From Moritella viscosa (GTDB lineage Bacteria > Pseudomonadota > Gammaproteobacteria > Enterobacterales > Moritellaceae): a stretch of DNA of 64,000 nt. The position numbers and the translations under genes are program-made. Below, piece by piece: positions 46,581-56,376 of this stretch. The stretch spans positions 1,623,846 through 1,687,845 of the forward strand of contig LN554852.1 in NCBI GenBank assembly GCA_000953735.1. Direction: 5' to 3'. The number at the start of each line of letters is the position of its first letter. Position 1 is the first letter of the stretch. The notes under the pieces were generated by a model. That model was not told the DNA's origin. It worked only from the letters and a program-made list of their open reading frames with translations, and ran no database searches.

Positions 46581-48218
46581 TTATTTGGTAAAGTATATTA
46601 TTTCTGATGCGTCATTCAACGCATATTTTTCTTGCTTAATTCTTGGGTGGAAAACCGATTTAGTATAATCAATTTGTGTTGCTGTAACACCTAACCATTC
46701 TGCGAAAGTGTGTGGGAAATCTCTCATGAAATATGTTGTATTTTGCATGTCACTGCTGGTTTTGCTACTTGAAATAAATATAAGCGGTACTTCAAGTGCT
46801 TTTCTCTGAAATAAACTGCCGACACCATGAGATTTATAGGGTTTTCTTTCTATATCCACGAGTCCGTGATCTGAAAAATATATGATTTCATAATCTAAAG
46901 AGGTAGATTCGAGTAGAGAAACGACTTTATTTATAAAAATACTGGTGTTTAGGATAGTATCATCGTAACAGTTTTGATCATCTTTCAATTGCTCTCTATA
47001 AGCATCTTCTAATTTTATTGTGTTTTTTGTTCTTTCACAAAAATCGAAATGAGAGCCAATCATATGAAGAAAGTATACATTATTTGAATTACCATTTAAA
47101 TGTGCTTCTAAATCCTCGATTAAAACGAAATCAGAATTTGCTTGTTCATAACTCTTATTATGAAATATGGTTAAATCTGTTCTTTTTGCAATATTAGTGA
47201 TGGGGCTATCGTATATCCCAATCTGACCTTGATTAGAAAACCAGAATGTATTGAAACCAGAAAGATTTGCTAAATCGATAATGTTTAAGTTGTTATTAAT
47301 ATTTAGTTTATTATTGATGGCTAAAATTCTACTTAAGGCCATTCCGGTTTGGGGGGCTGGTGCAATTGGATCTGAAATTAATGTCATACCATTTGTTTCG
47401 TTTAGAGGTTTAGTCGTCTTTCTATGGTATCCATATGAAAACAAAGATGATTTTTGCACTGACTCACCAATAATAACGACATAGTTTTTCTTATTCGATG
47501 AATTTGAAACGATGACATTTTCCCATTCTACTTTGATCGGACTATTTTCAATTTTTTTCAACTTTGAATAGGATTGTGATAGAGCAATTGGCTTTAATAA
47601 AGGCATATTGAATAAAATGTAATAGGCTCTACTCATCGGGACTAGTACAACTTCTCCCGTTGGGGACACTGAAAATATTGAGTTATGCTTGGCTTGTGAT
47701 GACGATAAACTAATTAATAAAATGAGGCTTGTAATTATAACTAATTTTATTTTAAAACCGCCTAGGATTTGATTTAGTCTAAATAAAATCAACGGCGTTA
47801 TAATTAATTGTAAAAATACAACTAATGGAATATCAATAGAATAAAATAGTTCTATAGTTTCTTTAGTATTTGTTTCCATGATACTGATATAACTACCAAG
47901 TTCAAAGCTACCATATTGAATTTTAACAAATAGAATGACTGATGAAATGATACTTATAATGATAAATAATAATAAATTAAGATATTTGGATGTAAAAAAT
48001 GAAGATAAAATAAAAATGAAGAGAGTACTAATACTGGCTTTGAGTAGGACTCCAATCATATACTTAATACTAGAATAATTTAAAGTGTTAGCTAAAGATG
48101 CTATGTCTACAATGATGTAAATATAATATATATAGATTAAAAAAATAGAAGCAGTTAAGTATATTCGTTTTTTAGATAAACTAAACGGTATTTTATTTAA
48201 CATTAAATATATAGCCAA
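46581..48218 (-). CDS. Lipid A or core phosphoethanolamine transferase (EptA/CptA-like)
   Basis: This 545-residue protein has five N-terminal membrane helices (to about residue 200) and a periplasmic alkaline-phosphatase-type domain. Metal and nucleophile motifs are IIGESVQKSSLFSYGY (Glu ligand), SDPIAPAPQTGMALSRIL (catalytic Thr), FSDHGLVDI (Asp-His ligands) and KSHGVGSLF (His). It transfers phosphoethanolamine from phosphatidylethanolamine to lipid A, core sugars or another acceptor, which can raise resistance to cationic peptides. It converges on the acyltransferase gene. The N-terminus is AT-rich and hydrophobic but continuous. Confidence 0.87.
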   Translation of the reverse strand: MAIYLMLNKIPFSLSKKRIYLTASIFLIYIYYIYIIVDIASLANTLNYSSIKYMIGVLLKASISTLFIFILSSFFTSKYLNLLLFIIISIISSVILFVKIQYGSFELGSYISIMETNTKETIELFYSIDIPLVVFLQLIITPLILFRLNQILGGFKIKLVIITSLILLISLSSSQAKHNSIFSVSPTGEVVLVPMSRAYYILFNMPLLKPIALSQSYSKLKKIENSPIKVEWENVIVSNSSNKKNYVVIIGESVQKSSLFSYGYHRKTTKPLNETNGMTLISDPIAPAPQTGMALSRILAINNKLNINNNLNIIDLANLSGFNTFWFSNQGQIGIYDSPITNIAKRTDLTIFHNKSYEQANSDFVLIEDLEAHLNGNSNNVYFLHMIGSHFDFCERTKNTIKLEDAYREQLKDDQNCYDDTILNTSIFINKVVSLLESTSLDYEIIYFSDHGLVDIERKPYKSHGVGSLFQRKALEVPLIFISSSKTSSDMQNTTYFMRDFPHTFAEWLGVTATQIDYTKSVFHPRIKQEKYALNDASEIIYFTK

Positions 48219-48477
48219 GTTAGCAATAACTATATCGAATATTAGACTATAACAGTTGAAGTGAAGCTCAGAATATGATCTTATTTAAGCACAATCAAAG
48301 TTAACAAATCCGTGTGTAGAGGTTTATTGAAACTGGCTTCCAGTTCTAACACAAAAAGGGGAAATGAGTTAAGGGGTCTGCCAGATCCAAATAAACCGTA
48401 TTTTTGTACTTCGCTTACTTCACTTTTCTATATCCCTGCTTTACTTAGATAATGAGGTCAATAAGCAAGGATGTTTA

Positions 48478-49857
48478 ATGATAGATCTGAATACGGTTAG
48501 CCCGCGTTTACAAATGTTTTTAAGCTTCATGTTAACCTTTGTTACTGGCCTATTGTGGTATCAGACTAAAACTTGGTTGGTGCCTGTCGCATTTATTTTA
48601 GTGCCACTTTTTTTGATGCTTCTATTAAAGTTTCCATTTTATATTGTTATTACCTTTGTTATTTTTTCCTATTTTCGCATACACGAAGCCTTTCCGGTAA
48701 TGATCCCGTTGCGAATTCCGTTAGCGTTTTCTCTCATGTCATTTTTTGTTTTAGGTTGGCATATCTATTTGACAAATAGTATCAAGGTTTATTGGTCAAT
48801 GGAGCTGACATTTGTATGCTTGTTTCTGGGGTGGGCTACATTTGGTATCGCATTTGCGTATAACCGTCAGGCTGCATTTGCTCTTTTTTCTGATGTAATC
48901 ATTAAAGTTTGGGTAATGACAATTGCGATCTGCTGGTTGGTTCGTACTATTCACCATTTCCGTATTGCAACTTATTTATATGTGGCGGCAGGGGTCGTTG
49001 TAGGGCTAAAAGCGATTAATAATAAGTTACAAGGTATTGGCCTGGTTGAAGGTACACGAGTGACAATTTCACGTGAATTTGGCTCATTAATTGGTGACCC
49101 GAATGACTTAGCGTTAGTACTTCTGTTCCCCATGTCTTTTACTTTATCAAACCTGTTGCAATCTAATATTGGTAAATTGCATCGGGCATTACTCGCAATG
49201 GCTTACGTTATTTTATTTTGGGCGATTATTGCTACACAAAGTCGTGGAGGGCTGATGGGGATAATGGCGGTGACTGGGTATTTTGCGGTTAAGCGAATTA
49301 AGAATAAGATATATGTATTCGCGGGTGGTGTACTATTACTACCCATCTTAGTGATTATGGCGGGTATTTCAGAGCGTACTTCTGGTGGAGCGATAGAAAA
49401 AGGTATTGGTGAATCAACCATGGGGCGGATTTATGCGTGGATCGCATCATGGGAAATGGCGCTAGAAAACCCACTTACAGGGGTTGGGGTAAATAATTTT
49501 TACCTTAATTATTATTTGTTTAGTCCTTTCTGGGATGGTAAAAACCACGCGGTACACAGTACGTGGTTTCAGGTTTTAGGTGAAACTGGATTTGTAGGAC
49601 TAGCGTTGTTCATTGCACTTATTGCTGTGATGTTTAGACAATTATGGCGAACTGAAGTGAGTAGTCGTGTGTTACTTGTGAGTGAACGTAATACGTTTGT
49701 AACCTGTAATGATGGTATTTTTGCTGGGTTAATTGCGTTTTGTGTGGCTGGTACCTTTTTGACTCAAAGCTTTACTTGGCCTTTGTATATTTTATTGTCG
49801 ATGAATGTGGCGCTAGCTAAGCTCCTATCTGAAAAATTGGCGGTGAGTCGTCACTAA
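48478..49857 (+). CDS. O-antigen ligase/polymerase family (Wzy_C) protein
   Basis: The 459 residues form about 12 membrane segments with the large periplasmic loop typical of the Wzy_C family. Signature parts are SLIGDPNDLALVLLFPMSF, then SRGGLMGIMAV, and GVGVNNFYLNYY followed by HAVHSTWFQVLGETGFVGL (conserved His and Glu). Family members ligate or polymerise polysaccharides at the periplasmic face. It resembles the subgroup associated with exopolysaccharide/exosortase clusters, but no such cluster is here. The donor and acceptor are unknown. It is isolated, with 260 bases upstream. Confidence 0.87.
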   Translation: MIDLNTVSPRLQMFLSFMLTFVTGLLWYQTKTWLVPVAFILVPLFLMLLLKFPFYIVITFVIFSYFRIHEAFPVMIPLRIPLAFSLMSFFVLGWHIYLTNSIKVYWSMELTFVCLFLGWATFGIAFAYNRQAAFALFSDVIIKVWVMTIAICWLVRTIHHFRIATYLYVAAGVVVGLKAINNKLQGIGLVEGTRVTISREFGSLIGDPNDLALVLLFPMSFTLSNLLQSNIGKLHRALLAMAYVILFWAIIATQSRGGLMGIMAVTGYFAVKRIKNKIYVFAGGVLLLPILVIMAGISERTSGGAIEKGIGESTMGRIYAWIASWEMALENPLTGVGVNNFYLNYYLFSPFWDGKNHAVHSTWFQVLGETGFVGLALFIALIAVMFRQLWRTEVSSRVLLVSERNTFVTCNDGIFAGLIAFCVAGTFLTQSFTWPLYILLSMNVALAKLLSEKLAVSRH

Positions 49858-49917
49858 GGCTGGTTAAGAGAGTTGAAAACTTTTGATAAAGTTAACCTTA
49901 CGTATTAAATAATACCA

Positions 49918-52089
49918 ATGATTGTGCTATGTTTTCTCTATTATTTTTTATCGAGTTCATCTGCATTGCCTGATTATTCTTTTTCTACTTTTGCTCAGTT
50001 ATTTGGTGCAAATTGCCGTACATTATCGTTTTGTCCAGAGGGGGCTGTATTTACCACTAAACAGCAACAAACTTATCACTATCCTTGGACTACGTTTGAA
50101 CCTAAATTGAAGCATTTCCGCGGTTCATTTTTTGATACCTTAGTTCTTAATTGGGAAAGTCAGCGTGTTCGTTTAAATGGTATTGATAAGGCTGAGGTTA
50201 CAGGACTCATTGATGAGTTGTATTTTCGTGCATTGGAGGGAAAAGAAACCCAGATCCTCGAACTGTATCAACAAGTTACACAAGTGATTGAGCAGGGTTA
50301 TATTTCTCATTCAAAATGGTTAGCTTTACAACGACGATTATTGCCGTGGGCTGATTGGTTTGAAATGTTACCGAAAATTAATAAGATCCCTACATCGCTT
50401 AAATTACCCTTAGCGCATTTACGTTTTTGGCAGCAAAGTAAGACCGAAAATTTAGATAAATATAATCAAGCTGTAATGAACAAGCAAAAACAAAACTATA
50501 AAACCCTATTTGATAGTCTTGAAACACATCCACTTACCGAGAAGCAACGTGATGCCTGTATTGTCGCTAATGATGCGAATTTAGTATTAGCAGGCGCTGG
50601 GTGTGGTAAAACCAGTGTTATGTTAGGGCGCTGTGCGTATTTATTAGAGTCACAGCAAGCAACGGTTGATACGATCTTAATACTGGCGTTTGCAAAAGAC
50701 GCTGCACAAGAAATGAAAACACGTTTAAAAGAGCGACTCCCAAACGCGAGGATCACAGTAAAAACATTTCATGCCTTAGCGTTAGATATTATTAAGCAAG
50801 TTGAAATGAATAAGCCGCAAGTCAGTAAGCTGGCGAGTAGTGATAATGCGAAACAACAATTTTTTAAGCAGAGTATAGCGACGTTACTGCTGGATGCTGA
50901 CTTTAATGCATTGTTTAGTGAATATTGCTATGCCTATGTGGCTTGGTTAGGCAAGTTACCGAGTGAAAAGCATGAGCAAGAAGTCGCACGATTATTAGCA
51001 GGCAAAGGTGGATATAAAAAATTGCTAAGCCAGCTTGTCGAATTAACGATGCAGTATAAAAATACTCGAACAGTGCGCGCTGAAAAAAGGTTAAGTGCGC
51101 TACCTGATACTGATTTCGCGGCATTAACACATGAAGTCGTCGTTATATTACTTGAACACTATCAGACGTATTTAGCGGAAAATAATGAGATTGATTTTGA
51201 TGAGATGATCACTAAGGCAAGTGATTATGCGAGTGATGGGCAGTTTAGTTCACCTTGGCTGCATATTCTTGTTGATGAATTTCAAGATATCTCTCAAGCA
51301 CGAGCTAATTTAGTAAGACATCTACAGACGCAACATGATGATAGTAAATTATTCTGTGTCGGTGATGATTGGCAGGCTATTTATCAATTCGCAGGCAGTG
51401 ATATCGCAGTGACAACACGCTTCAGTGATTATTTTGGCATGACGAGTATATTACCACTTGATACTACGTTCCGCTTTAATGACCAGATTAGTGCTGTTGC
51501 GAGTGGCTTTGTGATGGCAAACTCAGAGCAAATGAATAAGAAAATAACAACATACAGCAAAGCAAAAAAAGCCTGTATACAGGTTAATTACTATCAGGTT
51601 AGTGACAATAAGCGCAGTGACAATAAACAAAATGATGATGCAGCAATATTATTATTAGAAAAAAAATTAAAGCAAATAGCCGCGAGTGTTAAAGGCGAAG
51701 GCAAGCAAAAATCAGTGTTATTGCTCGCTCGATTTAATTTTCAATTACCTGATAATAAGACGCTGACAGTGTTGTCTACGGAATATCCTCAGTTAGTCAT
51801 TAAAGCCATGACGGTGCATAGTTCGAAAGGGCAAGAAGCCGATAATGTAGTTGTGTTAGCGATGGAAGCTGGCGAGCATGGCTTTCCTTGTCATAAATCC
51901 CGCCACCCCTTTACGATAATATTACAGCCTGATGAGTCTGGTTTTCCTGATGCAGAAGAGCGTCGGTTATTTTATGTGGCATTAACACGGGCTCGTCAGC
52001 AGGTATATTTACTTTGTAATAAAAGTAATCCGTCGAACTTTGTGGAAGAATTAGTAACAGGGGACTACGCCGTTACAATTGCAAAATAG
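49918..52089 (+). CDS. helD: DNA helicase IV (UvrD/REP family)
   Basis: This protein of 723 residues belongs to superfamily 1. It has a HelD-like N-terminal domain (residues 25-200), Q motif LTEKQRDACIVANDANLVLA, Walker A AGAGCGKTSVM, motif II VDEFQDIS, motif III GDDWQAIYQFAGSD, motif V MTVHSSKGQEADNVVVLAME and motif VI VALTRARQQVYLL. It unwinds DNA 3' to 5' with ATP, acting in recombination and repair. The first 20 residues are hydrophobic and unusual; the true start may be a little downstream. It converges on rsmS. Confidence 0.92.
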   Translation: MIVLCFLYYFLSSSSALPDYSFSTFAQLFGANCRTLSFCPEGAVFTTKQQQTYHYPWTTFEPKLKHFRGSFFDTLVLNWESQRVRLNGIDKAEVTGLIDELYFRALEGKETQILELYQQVTQVIEQGYISHSKWLALQRRLLPWADWFEMLPKINKIPTSLKLPLAHLRFWQQSKTENLDKYNQAVMNKQKQNYKTLFDSLETHPLTEKQRDACIVANDANLVLAGAGCGKTSVMLGRCAYLLESQQATVDTILILAFAKDAAQEMKTRLKERLPNARITVKTFHALALDIIKQVEMNKPQVSKLASSDNAKQQFFKQSIATLLLDADFNALFSEYCYAYVAWLGKLPSEKHEQEVARLLAGKGGYKKLLSQLVELTMQYKNTRTVRAEKRLSALPDTDFAALTHEVVVILLEHYQTYLAENNEIDFDEMITKASDYASDGQFSSPWLHILVDEFQDISQARANLVRHLQTQHDDSKLFCVGDDWQAIYQFAGSDIAVTTRFSDYFGMTSILPLDTTFRFNDQISAVASGFVMANSEQMNKKITTYSKAKKACIQVNYYQVSDNKRSDNKQNDDAAILLLEKKLKQIAASVKGEGKQKSVLLLARFNFQLPDNKTLTVLSTEYPQLVIKAMTVHSSKGQEADNVVVLAMEAGEHGFPCHKSRHPFTIILQPDESGFPDAEERRLFYVALTRARQQVYLLCNKSNPSNFVEELVTGDYAVTIAK

Positions 52090-52142
52090 AGTGGGACTTT
52101 ATCTAATAACATTATTGCTTATTACTCTTACTCACTTATGAA

Positions 52143-52307
52143 CTAACTAACCTTGCTTGTTGTTTCTGTTTCAAGTTTACGTTGAAAATCTTGCTGTGCG
52201 ATTGCCAATGCTTTGATCACGGTTTCTGTAGGTAGTTGGTTTTCTTCAAGTAGTTGAATTAGGTCAACGGCAAGTTTTATATGTTTTGGCGCGTTTTCTA
52301 GCGACAT
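52143..52307 (-). CDS. rsmS: RsmS/YbaM family small protein (DUF2496)
   Basis: A 54-codon minus-strand gene encodes [20 protein letters not shown], then [20 protein letters not shown]. This matches E. coli YbaM/RsmS ([34 protein letters not shown]) almost along its length. AAGGATCC precedes the ATG in the minus orientation (AGGATC). In enterobacteria the gene follows priC, and here it lies 71 bases after priC on the same strand. The molecular role is uncertain, though it is described as a regulator-like factor. It is short enough to be missed by default gene calling. Confidence 0.85.
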   Translation of the reverse strand: MSLENAPKHIKLAVDLIQLLEENQLPTETVIKALAIAQQDFQRKLETETTSKVS

Positions 52308-52378
52308 GATAAAGGATCCTTACTTATTTTAGTTATATATTGCATATTAAGATTTTTAATTGGTAACGGAATGTTTTA

Positions 52379-53005
52379 TTACAAAAGATCTTTCTTTTGT
52401 TCATAGCGTTGTAATTGCTGGCGGACTTTTGCTGTCGCTGCCTGACAACGCTGTAATCTTTGCTTAGTTTGTTGTAACTGAAGTGGATCAGTTTGTTGAT
52501 CTATTATTGCTTGCAAACGGCGTTCATACTCTATTTGTTGCGCTAATTTTTGATATAAATAGTGTGATTTCTGCAATAACTTCTTCGCAATGGCATCATA
52601 ATTTTTTTGCTCATTTTTGACTTCTCCACGCCTAAAATGACACTGCTGTAATACCCCATTAATAGCTCTAAATTGATGAGCTACTTTTTCTAATAACATG
52701 TCCTCTATCGATAATGTACTTTCTGGCGATGAACTTGACTGCTTTGTGTTGGTTGCCTGTTTATCAAAACGCTTATCAAAATAGTGTTGTAAACGCGTCA
52801 TACTCTTTTCTAATTCTGCTATGTATTGCTGAATATCGTGACTGTTACCGATAAATAAGCCAGGGTAGAACAAGGCGCGATCGCGTAATTTATAATTGAT
52901 GGTTGTAGTGTGGCTAGAGTTGACTTGCTTACCCAACTCACTCAACTGTTTAATACGCTGAGTGAGTTGGGCAAGCTGTTGTTGCTGATGCGTTATTGTA
53001 GCCAT
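52379..53005 (-). CDS. priC: Primosomal replication protein PriC
   Basis: The 208 residues are almost all helical, Gln-rich and basic. The C-terminal part, YERRLQAIIDQQTDPLQLQQ, then TKQRLQRCQAATAKVRQQLQ, aligns with the E. coli PriC end (F-E-R-R-L-R-x-M-V; L-x-R-C-x-x-A). PriC binds SSB and stalled forks to reload DnaB. The protein is somewhat longer than E. coli's 175 residues owing to a Ser-rich linker near residue 90. It overlaps the TSUP gene by 13 bases, and rsmS follows, as in enterobacteria. Confidence 0.85.
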   Translation of the reverse strand: MATITHQQQQLAQLTQRIKQLSELGKQVNSSHTTTINYKLRDRALFYPGLFIGNSHDIQQYIAELEKSMTRLQHYFDKRFDKQATNTKQSSSSPESTLSIEDMLLEKVAHQFRAINGVLQQCHFRRGEVKNEQKNYDAIAKKLLQKSHYLYQKLAQQIEYERRLQAIIDQQTDPLQLQQTKQRLQRCQAATAKVRQQLQRYEQKKDLL

Positions 53006-53775
53006 GCTTGATAAGCCAGCTTAAAGGCGATAATAATCACAACGGTAATAAATAATGGTCGAATGAATTTGGCCCCAAAGTGAATGGCGGTATGTGCACC
53101 AATGATCGCACCGACCATAATTGATAAACCCATGCTTAAACCCAGATACCAATTGATGTGTCCAAGGTAAATAAAAGTCAGTAGGGAGGTGAAGTTACTG
53201 GTAAAGTTCATTGCTTTAGCAACACCAGAGGCAAACAGAATATTAAGTTTATACAGTGCCATTGTCGATACAGTCCAAAATGCACCAGTACCAGGGCCTG
53301 CGACACCATCATAGAAACCGATAATATAACCTTGTAAGCCCTGTTTTTTATGCAGTGCTCGATTATCATCGGGTAGGGTTTCACCTGTGTATTCTTGGGT
53401 TTTACTAAAGATGGAATAGATAGCCGTAAAGATAATAATGACAGGCAATAATTTCTCTAACCAAGCGGTGCTAATGACGCTGACCACTAAGGTTCCACAT
53501 ATGGCACCGATGGCTGTAAACAGGAATGATCGCCACCAAAATTTGGGGTTAAATAAACGCTTCTTATAGAAGGTAATTGCTGCTGCACATGAACCAAAAC
53601 TGGCAGCCAATTTATTGGTACCTAATGCAAGGTGTGGGGGTAAACCTGCACTGAGTAATGCGGGTACTGTTAACAAACCACCACCGCCAGCAATAGCGTC
53701 AATGAAACCAGCAGCCAGTGCAACGCTGCATAAAATTATAAAAACCGAAGGTTCTAAACCAAGCTCTAATATCAA
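52993..53775 (-). CDS. TSUP (TauE/SafE) family transporter
   Basis: The 260 residues contain about eight membrane segments and the TSUP signatures AAGFIDAIAGGGGLLTVPAL at the N-terminus and GFYDGVAGPGTGAFWTVS in the middle, the two related repeats. The family exports sulfite, sulfoacetate or similar anions, but substrates are rarely known. It overlaps dinG by four bases and priC by 13, so it belongs to a coupled dinG-TSUP-priC run. There is no obvious functional link with the DNA enzymes. Confidence 0.9.
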   Translation of the reverse strand: MILELGLEPSVFIILCSVALAAGFIDAIAGGGGLLTVPALLSAGLPPHLALGTNKLAASFGSCAAAITFYKKRLFNPKFWWRSFLFTAIGAICGTLVVSVISTAWLEKLLPVIIIFTAIYSIFSKTQEYTGETLPDDNRALHKKQGLQGYIIGFYDGVAGPGTGAFWTVSTMALYKLNILFASGVAKAMNFTSNFTSLLTFIYLGHINWYLGLSMGLSIMVGAIIGAHTAIHFGAKFIRPLFITVVIIIAFKLAYQAWLQ

Positions 53776-55835
53776 AATTCTATATTTCTTTTATAAGGGG
53801 GAAGCGAATTAAGTAATGCTGGTCCATAGCGTTTACTAACAACTCGACGATCAAGTAGCGTGATTCTACCAGAATCTTTCTCTTTTCTCAGTAATCGGCC
53901 ACAAGATTGGATCAATTTTTTACTGGCTTCGGGAACTGAGACCTGCATGAATGGATTCCCACCGGATTTAGTGATCCATTCTGATTGTGCTTCTTCAACG
54001 GGTGAGGTCGGTACTGAGAAAGGGATTTTAGTGATAATTAGATTTGTTAATAAATCACCAGGTAGATCAAGACCTTCAGATAAGCTGCTGGTTCCAAATA
54101 AGATACTGGTTTTATTTGCTTTCACGTTTTCTGCATGTTTTTGTAATTGTTCGGCACGTGAACTTTCTTTTTGTACCAATAGCTCTAATTTTGTTGTATT
54201 ACGAATAATTTCAGCGACTTGATTCATTTGTCGGTACGAACTAAATAACACCAACGATGCTTTTTTGTCCGGCAGTAAACTTGGGAGTTTTTCTGCTAAT
54301 AACTCAGTGAAACCGTGCTCATTTGGTGCTAGTGCTAAATTAGGTATATACAGCTCAGCTTGTTCAAACTCAAACGGTGAGTCGAGTTGCAGGTGCTGCG
54401 TAGATGCATCGTTTAATAAGCCGACTTGGCGGCGGAAATAATTAAAGTTACCGAGTGAGGTTAGTGTTGCAGAGGTCAAGATTGCAGCGCCACATTGCGA
54501 CCACAACATGTGTTCTAGTTTACTATCAACATCAATTAAGCTGGCAGCAAAGATATGATCGTCTTGGCGACTACCACTTTTCTCTACCCATTTTGCCAGC
54601 GGAGTGCCTTTTGTTTCTTTAATCAACATATTCCACACTTGATGCAGATTCTCGATGCGCTGTAAGTAAAAACCGACTTCTGCAATGAGTTTATTTGCTT
54701 TAACTTGTGGCAGCTGATCTTGTTTTACTTGTTCGGCAAGAATATCAACAATTTTTGCTGTTTGGCTAACGCCACGTTTGGTTTCGTGATTCATGTTTGC
54801 TGCCAGTTCTGCCAACGCTTCAGGTAGTTCACCATCAGCAAAACGCCAAGAATCATCACTAAATTGGCGTTCGTTAGCGGACATTAAACTGTGGATCTTG
54901 GTGAGTTCTTTACTGATGGTATTAATTGAACTGAGCAGTTTTGTGACCGGATCGGATATCTCACTTGATGCGATAGCTTGCGTGAGTTGGCGCATTGATA
55001 CTGCCATGGTTTGTAACCAAGCTTTTGCGCCAAGCACCGATGCATGCGCTGACGAGAAATCACGGGTAATGCGTGGTAAATGATGGGCTTCATCGAGTAC
55101 GTAATAACAGTCTTCTGGTTTTGGTAAAATAATACCACCACCAAGCTCTAAATCGGCTAGTAACAATGCGTGATTTACAATGAGTACGTCACATTGGTCT
55201 AAGGCTTCACGTGCTTTATGAAAAGGGCAATTCCGGTGTGCACTAAATGACTTACTGCAACTGTGGCGATCTGAAACAACTAATTGCCAGATATCATCGG
55301 GGATCTGGGTTGGCCAGCTGTCGATATCCCCCTTCCATTTACCTGCGGCGTAAGCAGTAAATAAGCGCTTGATAAGTTGTAAATCGCGTTTTTTAGGGAT
55401 TGTGGCTAAATCAGCTAACAGCTCTATTTGATCGTCTGCTTGTGCAAGCATAGCAAGTTTTTGCTCACAGCAATAACGCTGACGACCTTTTACTAATGCA
55501 AACTCAAATTTAAGCCCTGACTGGCGGCGGAAGAAAGGCAGTTCTTTGTGCAAAAGCTGCTCTTGTAATGCAATGGTGGCTGTTGAAATGACTAGGGTCT
55601 TTTTCGCTTCGGTAGCGAGTGGGATCCCTGCAATCAAATAAGCTAATGATTTACCTGTACCTGTGCCTGCTTCGGCAATAATCAACCGACGATTTTTATC
55701 AAAGTTACCGGCGAGGGTTTTTGCCATTTCAGCCACAAGGATATTTTGTGATTTACGGACTGCAAAGTCAGGTAGTGAATCGCGGATGTTCTGATAGACA
55801 TCACGGATAGCTTGTTTACTCTTATCTGAAAGCAT
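53772..55835 (-). CDS. dinG: ATP-dependent DNA helicase DinG
   Basis: The 687 residues carry the XPD-like helicase set: Walker A EAGTGTGKSLAYLIAG, DEAH box VLDEAHHLPR, and terminal motifs FGTSSLSEGLDLPG and QSCGRLLRKEKDSGRI. Four Cys that bind the iron-sulfur cluster lie in YCCEQKLAML, DRHSCSKSF and RNCPFHKA. It unwinds 5' to 3' and resolves R-loops or G4 structures; E. coli dinG is SOS-induced. I chose ATG 55835, which begins MLSDKSKQAIRDVYQNIRDS; the frame continues open to 56030 but those codons look non-coding. The start lies in a triplicated 21-bp repeat. E. coli DinG is 716 residues. Confidence 0.92.
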   Translation of the reverse strand: MLSDKSKQAIRDVYQNIRDSLPDFAVRKSQNILVAEMAKTLAGNFDKNRRLIIAEAGTGTGKSLAYLIAGIPLATEAKKTLVISTATIALQEQLLHKELPFFRRQSGLKFEFALVKGRQRYCCEQKLAMLAQADDQIELLADLATIPKKRDLQLIKRLFTAYAAGKWKGDIDSWPTQIPDDIWQLVVSDRHSCSKSFSAHRNCPFHKAREALDQCDVLIVNHALLLADLELGGGIILPKPEDCYYVLDEAHHLPRITRDFSSAHASVLGAKAWLQTMAVSMRQLTQAIASSEISDPVTKLLSSINTISKELTKIHSLMSANERQFSDDSWRFADGELPEALAELAANMNHETKRGVSQTAKIVDILAEQVKQDQLPQVKANKLIAEVGFYLQRIENLHQVWNMLIKETKGTPLAKWVEKSGSRQDDHIFAASLIDVDSKLEHMLWSQCGAAILTSATLTSLGNFNYFRRQVGLLNDASTQHLQLDSPFEFEQAELYIPNLALAPNEHGFTELLAEKLPSLLPDKKASLVLFSSYRQMNQVAEIIRNTTKLELLVQKESSRAEQLQKHAENVKANKTSILFGTSSLSEGLDLPGDLLTNLIITKIPFSVPTSPVEEAQSEWITKSGGNPFMQVSVPEASKKLIQSCGRLLRKEKDSGRITLLDRRVVSKRYGPALLNSLPPYKRNIEF

Positions 55836-55877
55836 GTTTACTCTTATCTGAAGCATACTCACGTTTATCTGCAAGCA
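55814..55877. repeat. Three imperfect 21/22-bp tandem repeats over the dinG start
   Basis: Copies at 55814-55834, 55835-55855 and 55856-55877 share GTTTA.TCTTATCTG.AAGCA-type text. Two copies place an in-frame ATG, giving starts at 55835 and 55853. Confidence 0.85.
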
Positions 55878-56004
55878 CGATTTAAAGCCAAGGTCATTAG
55901 GATTGTATTTTAGCGTAATTATACCGTCTGTATAGATATTAAGTAGGGGAACACTGATAAAATCCCAGTAGTTTATAAAAATATCGACTAGCTGCTTGAT
56001 TACC

Positions 56005-56031
56005 ACTGACAAAACTGACAAAACTGACAAA
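56005..56031. repeat. Three tandem ACTGACAAA units
   Basis: Perfect 9-bp repeat, three copies, in the region upstream of dinG. Likely slippage; no function is evident. Confidence 0.9.
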
Positions 56032-56153
56032 TTAGAGGCTGAAAATTTACGTTTCGTTTTATATGATGGCGTTGTTATTCATACGTTGTAGTGCAAAGGC
56101 ATTCATATAACCAAATTTGTTAGTATTACAGTATTGTTAGGGTTATTACTTGA

Positions 56154-56321
56154 TCGCTATACTTGGGTTATACTGCAAAATTACAATATTGGCAGTCGAT
56201 ACGTTTAACGGATACAAATAATAGCCATGTCTCAGGTAATAACCGCAATGGCACTGATAAATTGATGAATATTCATAGCATTAAACTAAATGATAGTGAA
56301 CTAAACTTATCTAGCGCTTAA
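56154..56321 (+). pseudogene. C-terminal scar of a relative of the 58617-59816 lipoprotein gene
   Basis: An open frame reads LGYTAKLQYWQSIRLTDTNN, then SHVSGNNRNGTDKLMNIHSI, then KLNDSELNLSSA and a stop. It matches the intact lipoprotein's LAYTTKSQYLMSVRLTGTNN, SNVSGN, and, after a 50-residue gap, RNGADTLSNIKYIQFNDEKI and DFTKL. DNA identity is high in the first part, with many third-position differences. The N-terminal three quarters are absent, and there is an internal in-frame deletion. Confidence 0.8.
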
Positions 56322-56376
56322 GTGTTTTCTTATCCCTGTATTTACTTATTTATAATGACATAAGGTTTCTTTGAAC

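Noticed and set aside
56005-56031. CRISPR-like repeat (ACTGACAAA three times).
   Set aside because: The units are only 9 bp and adjoin each other without spacers.
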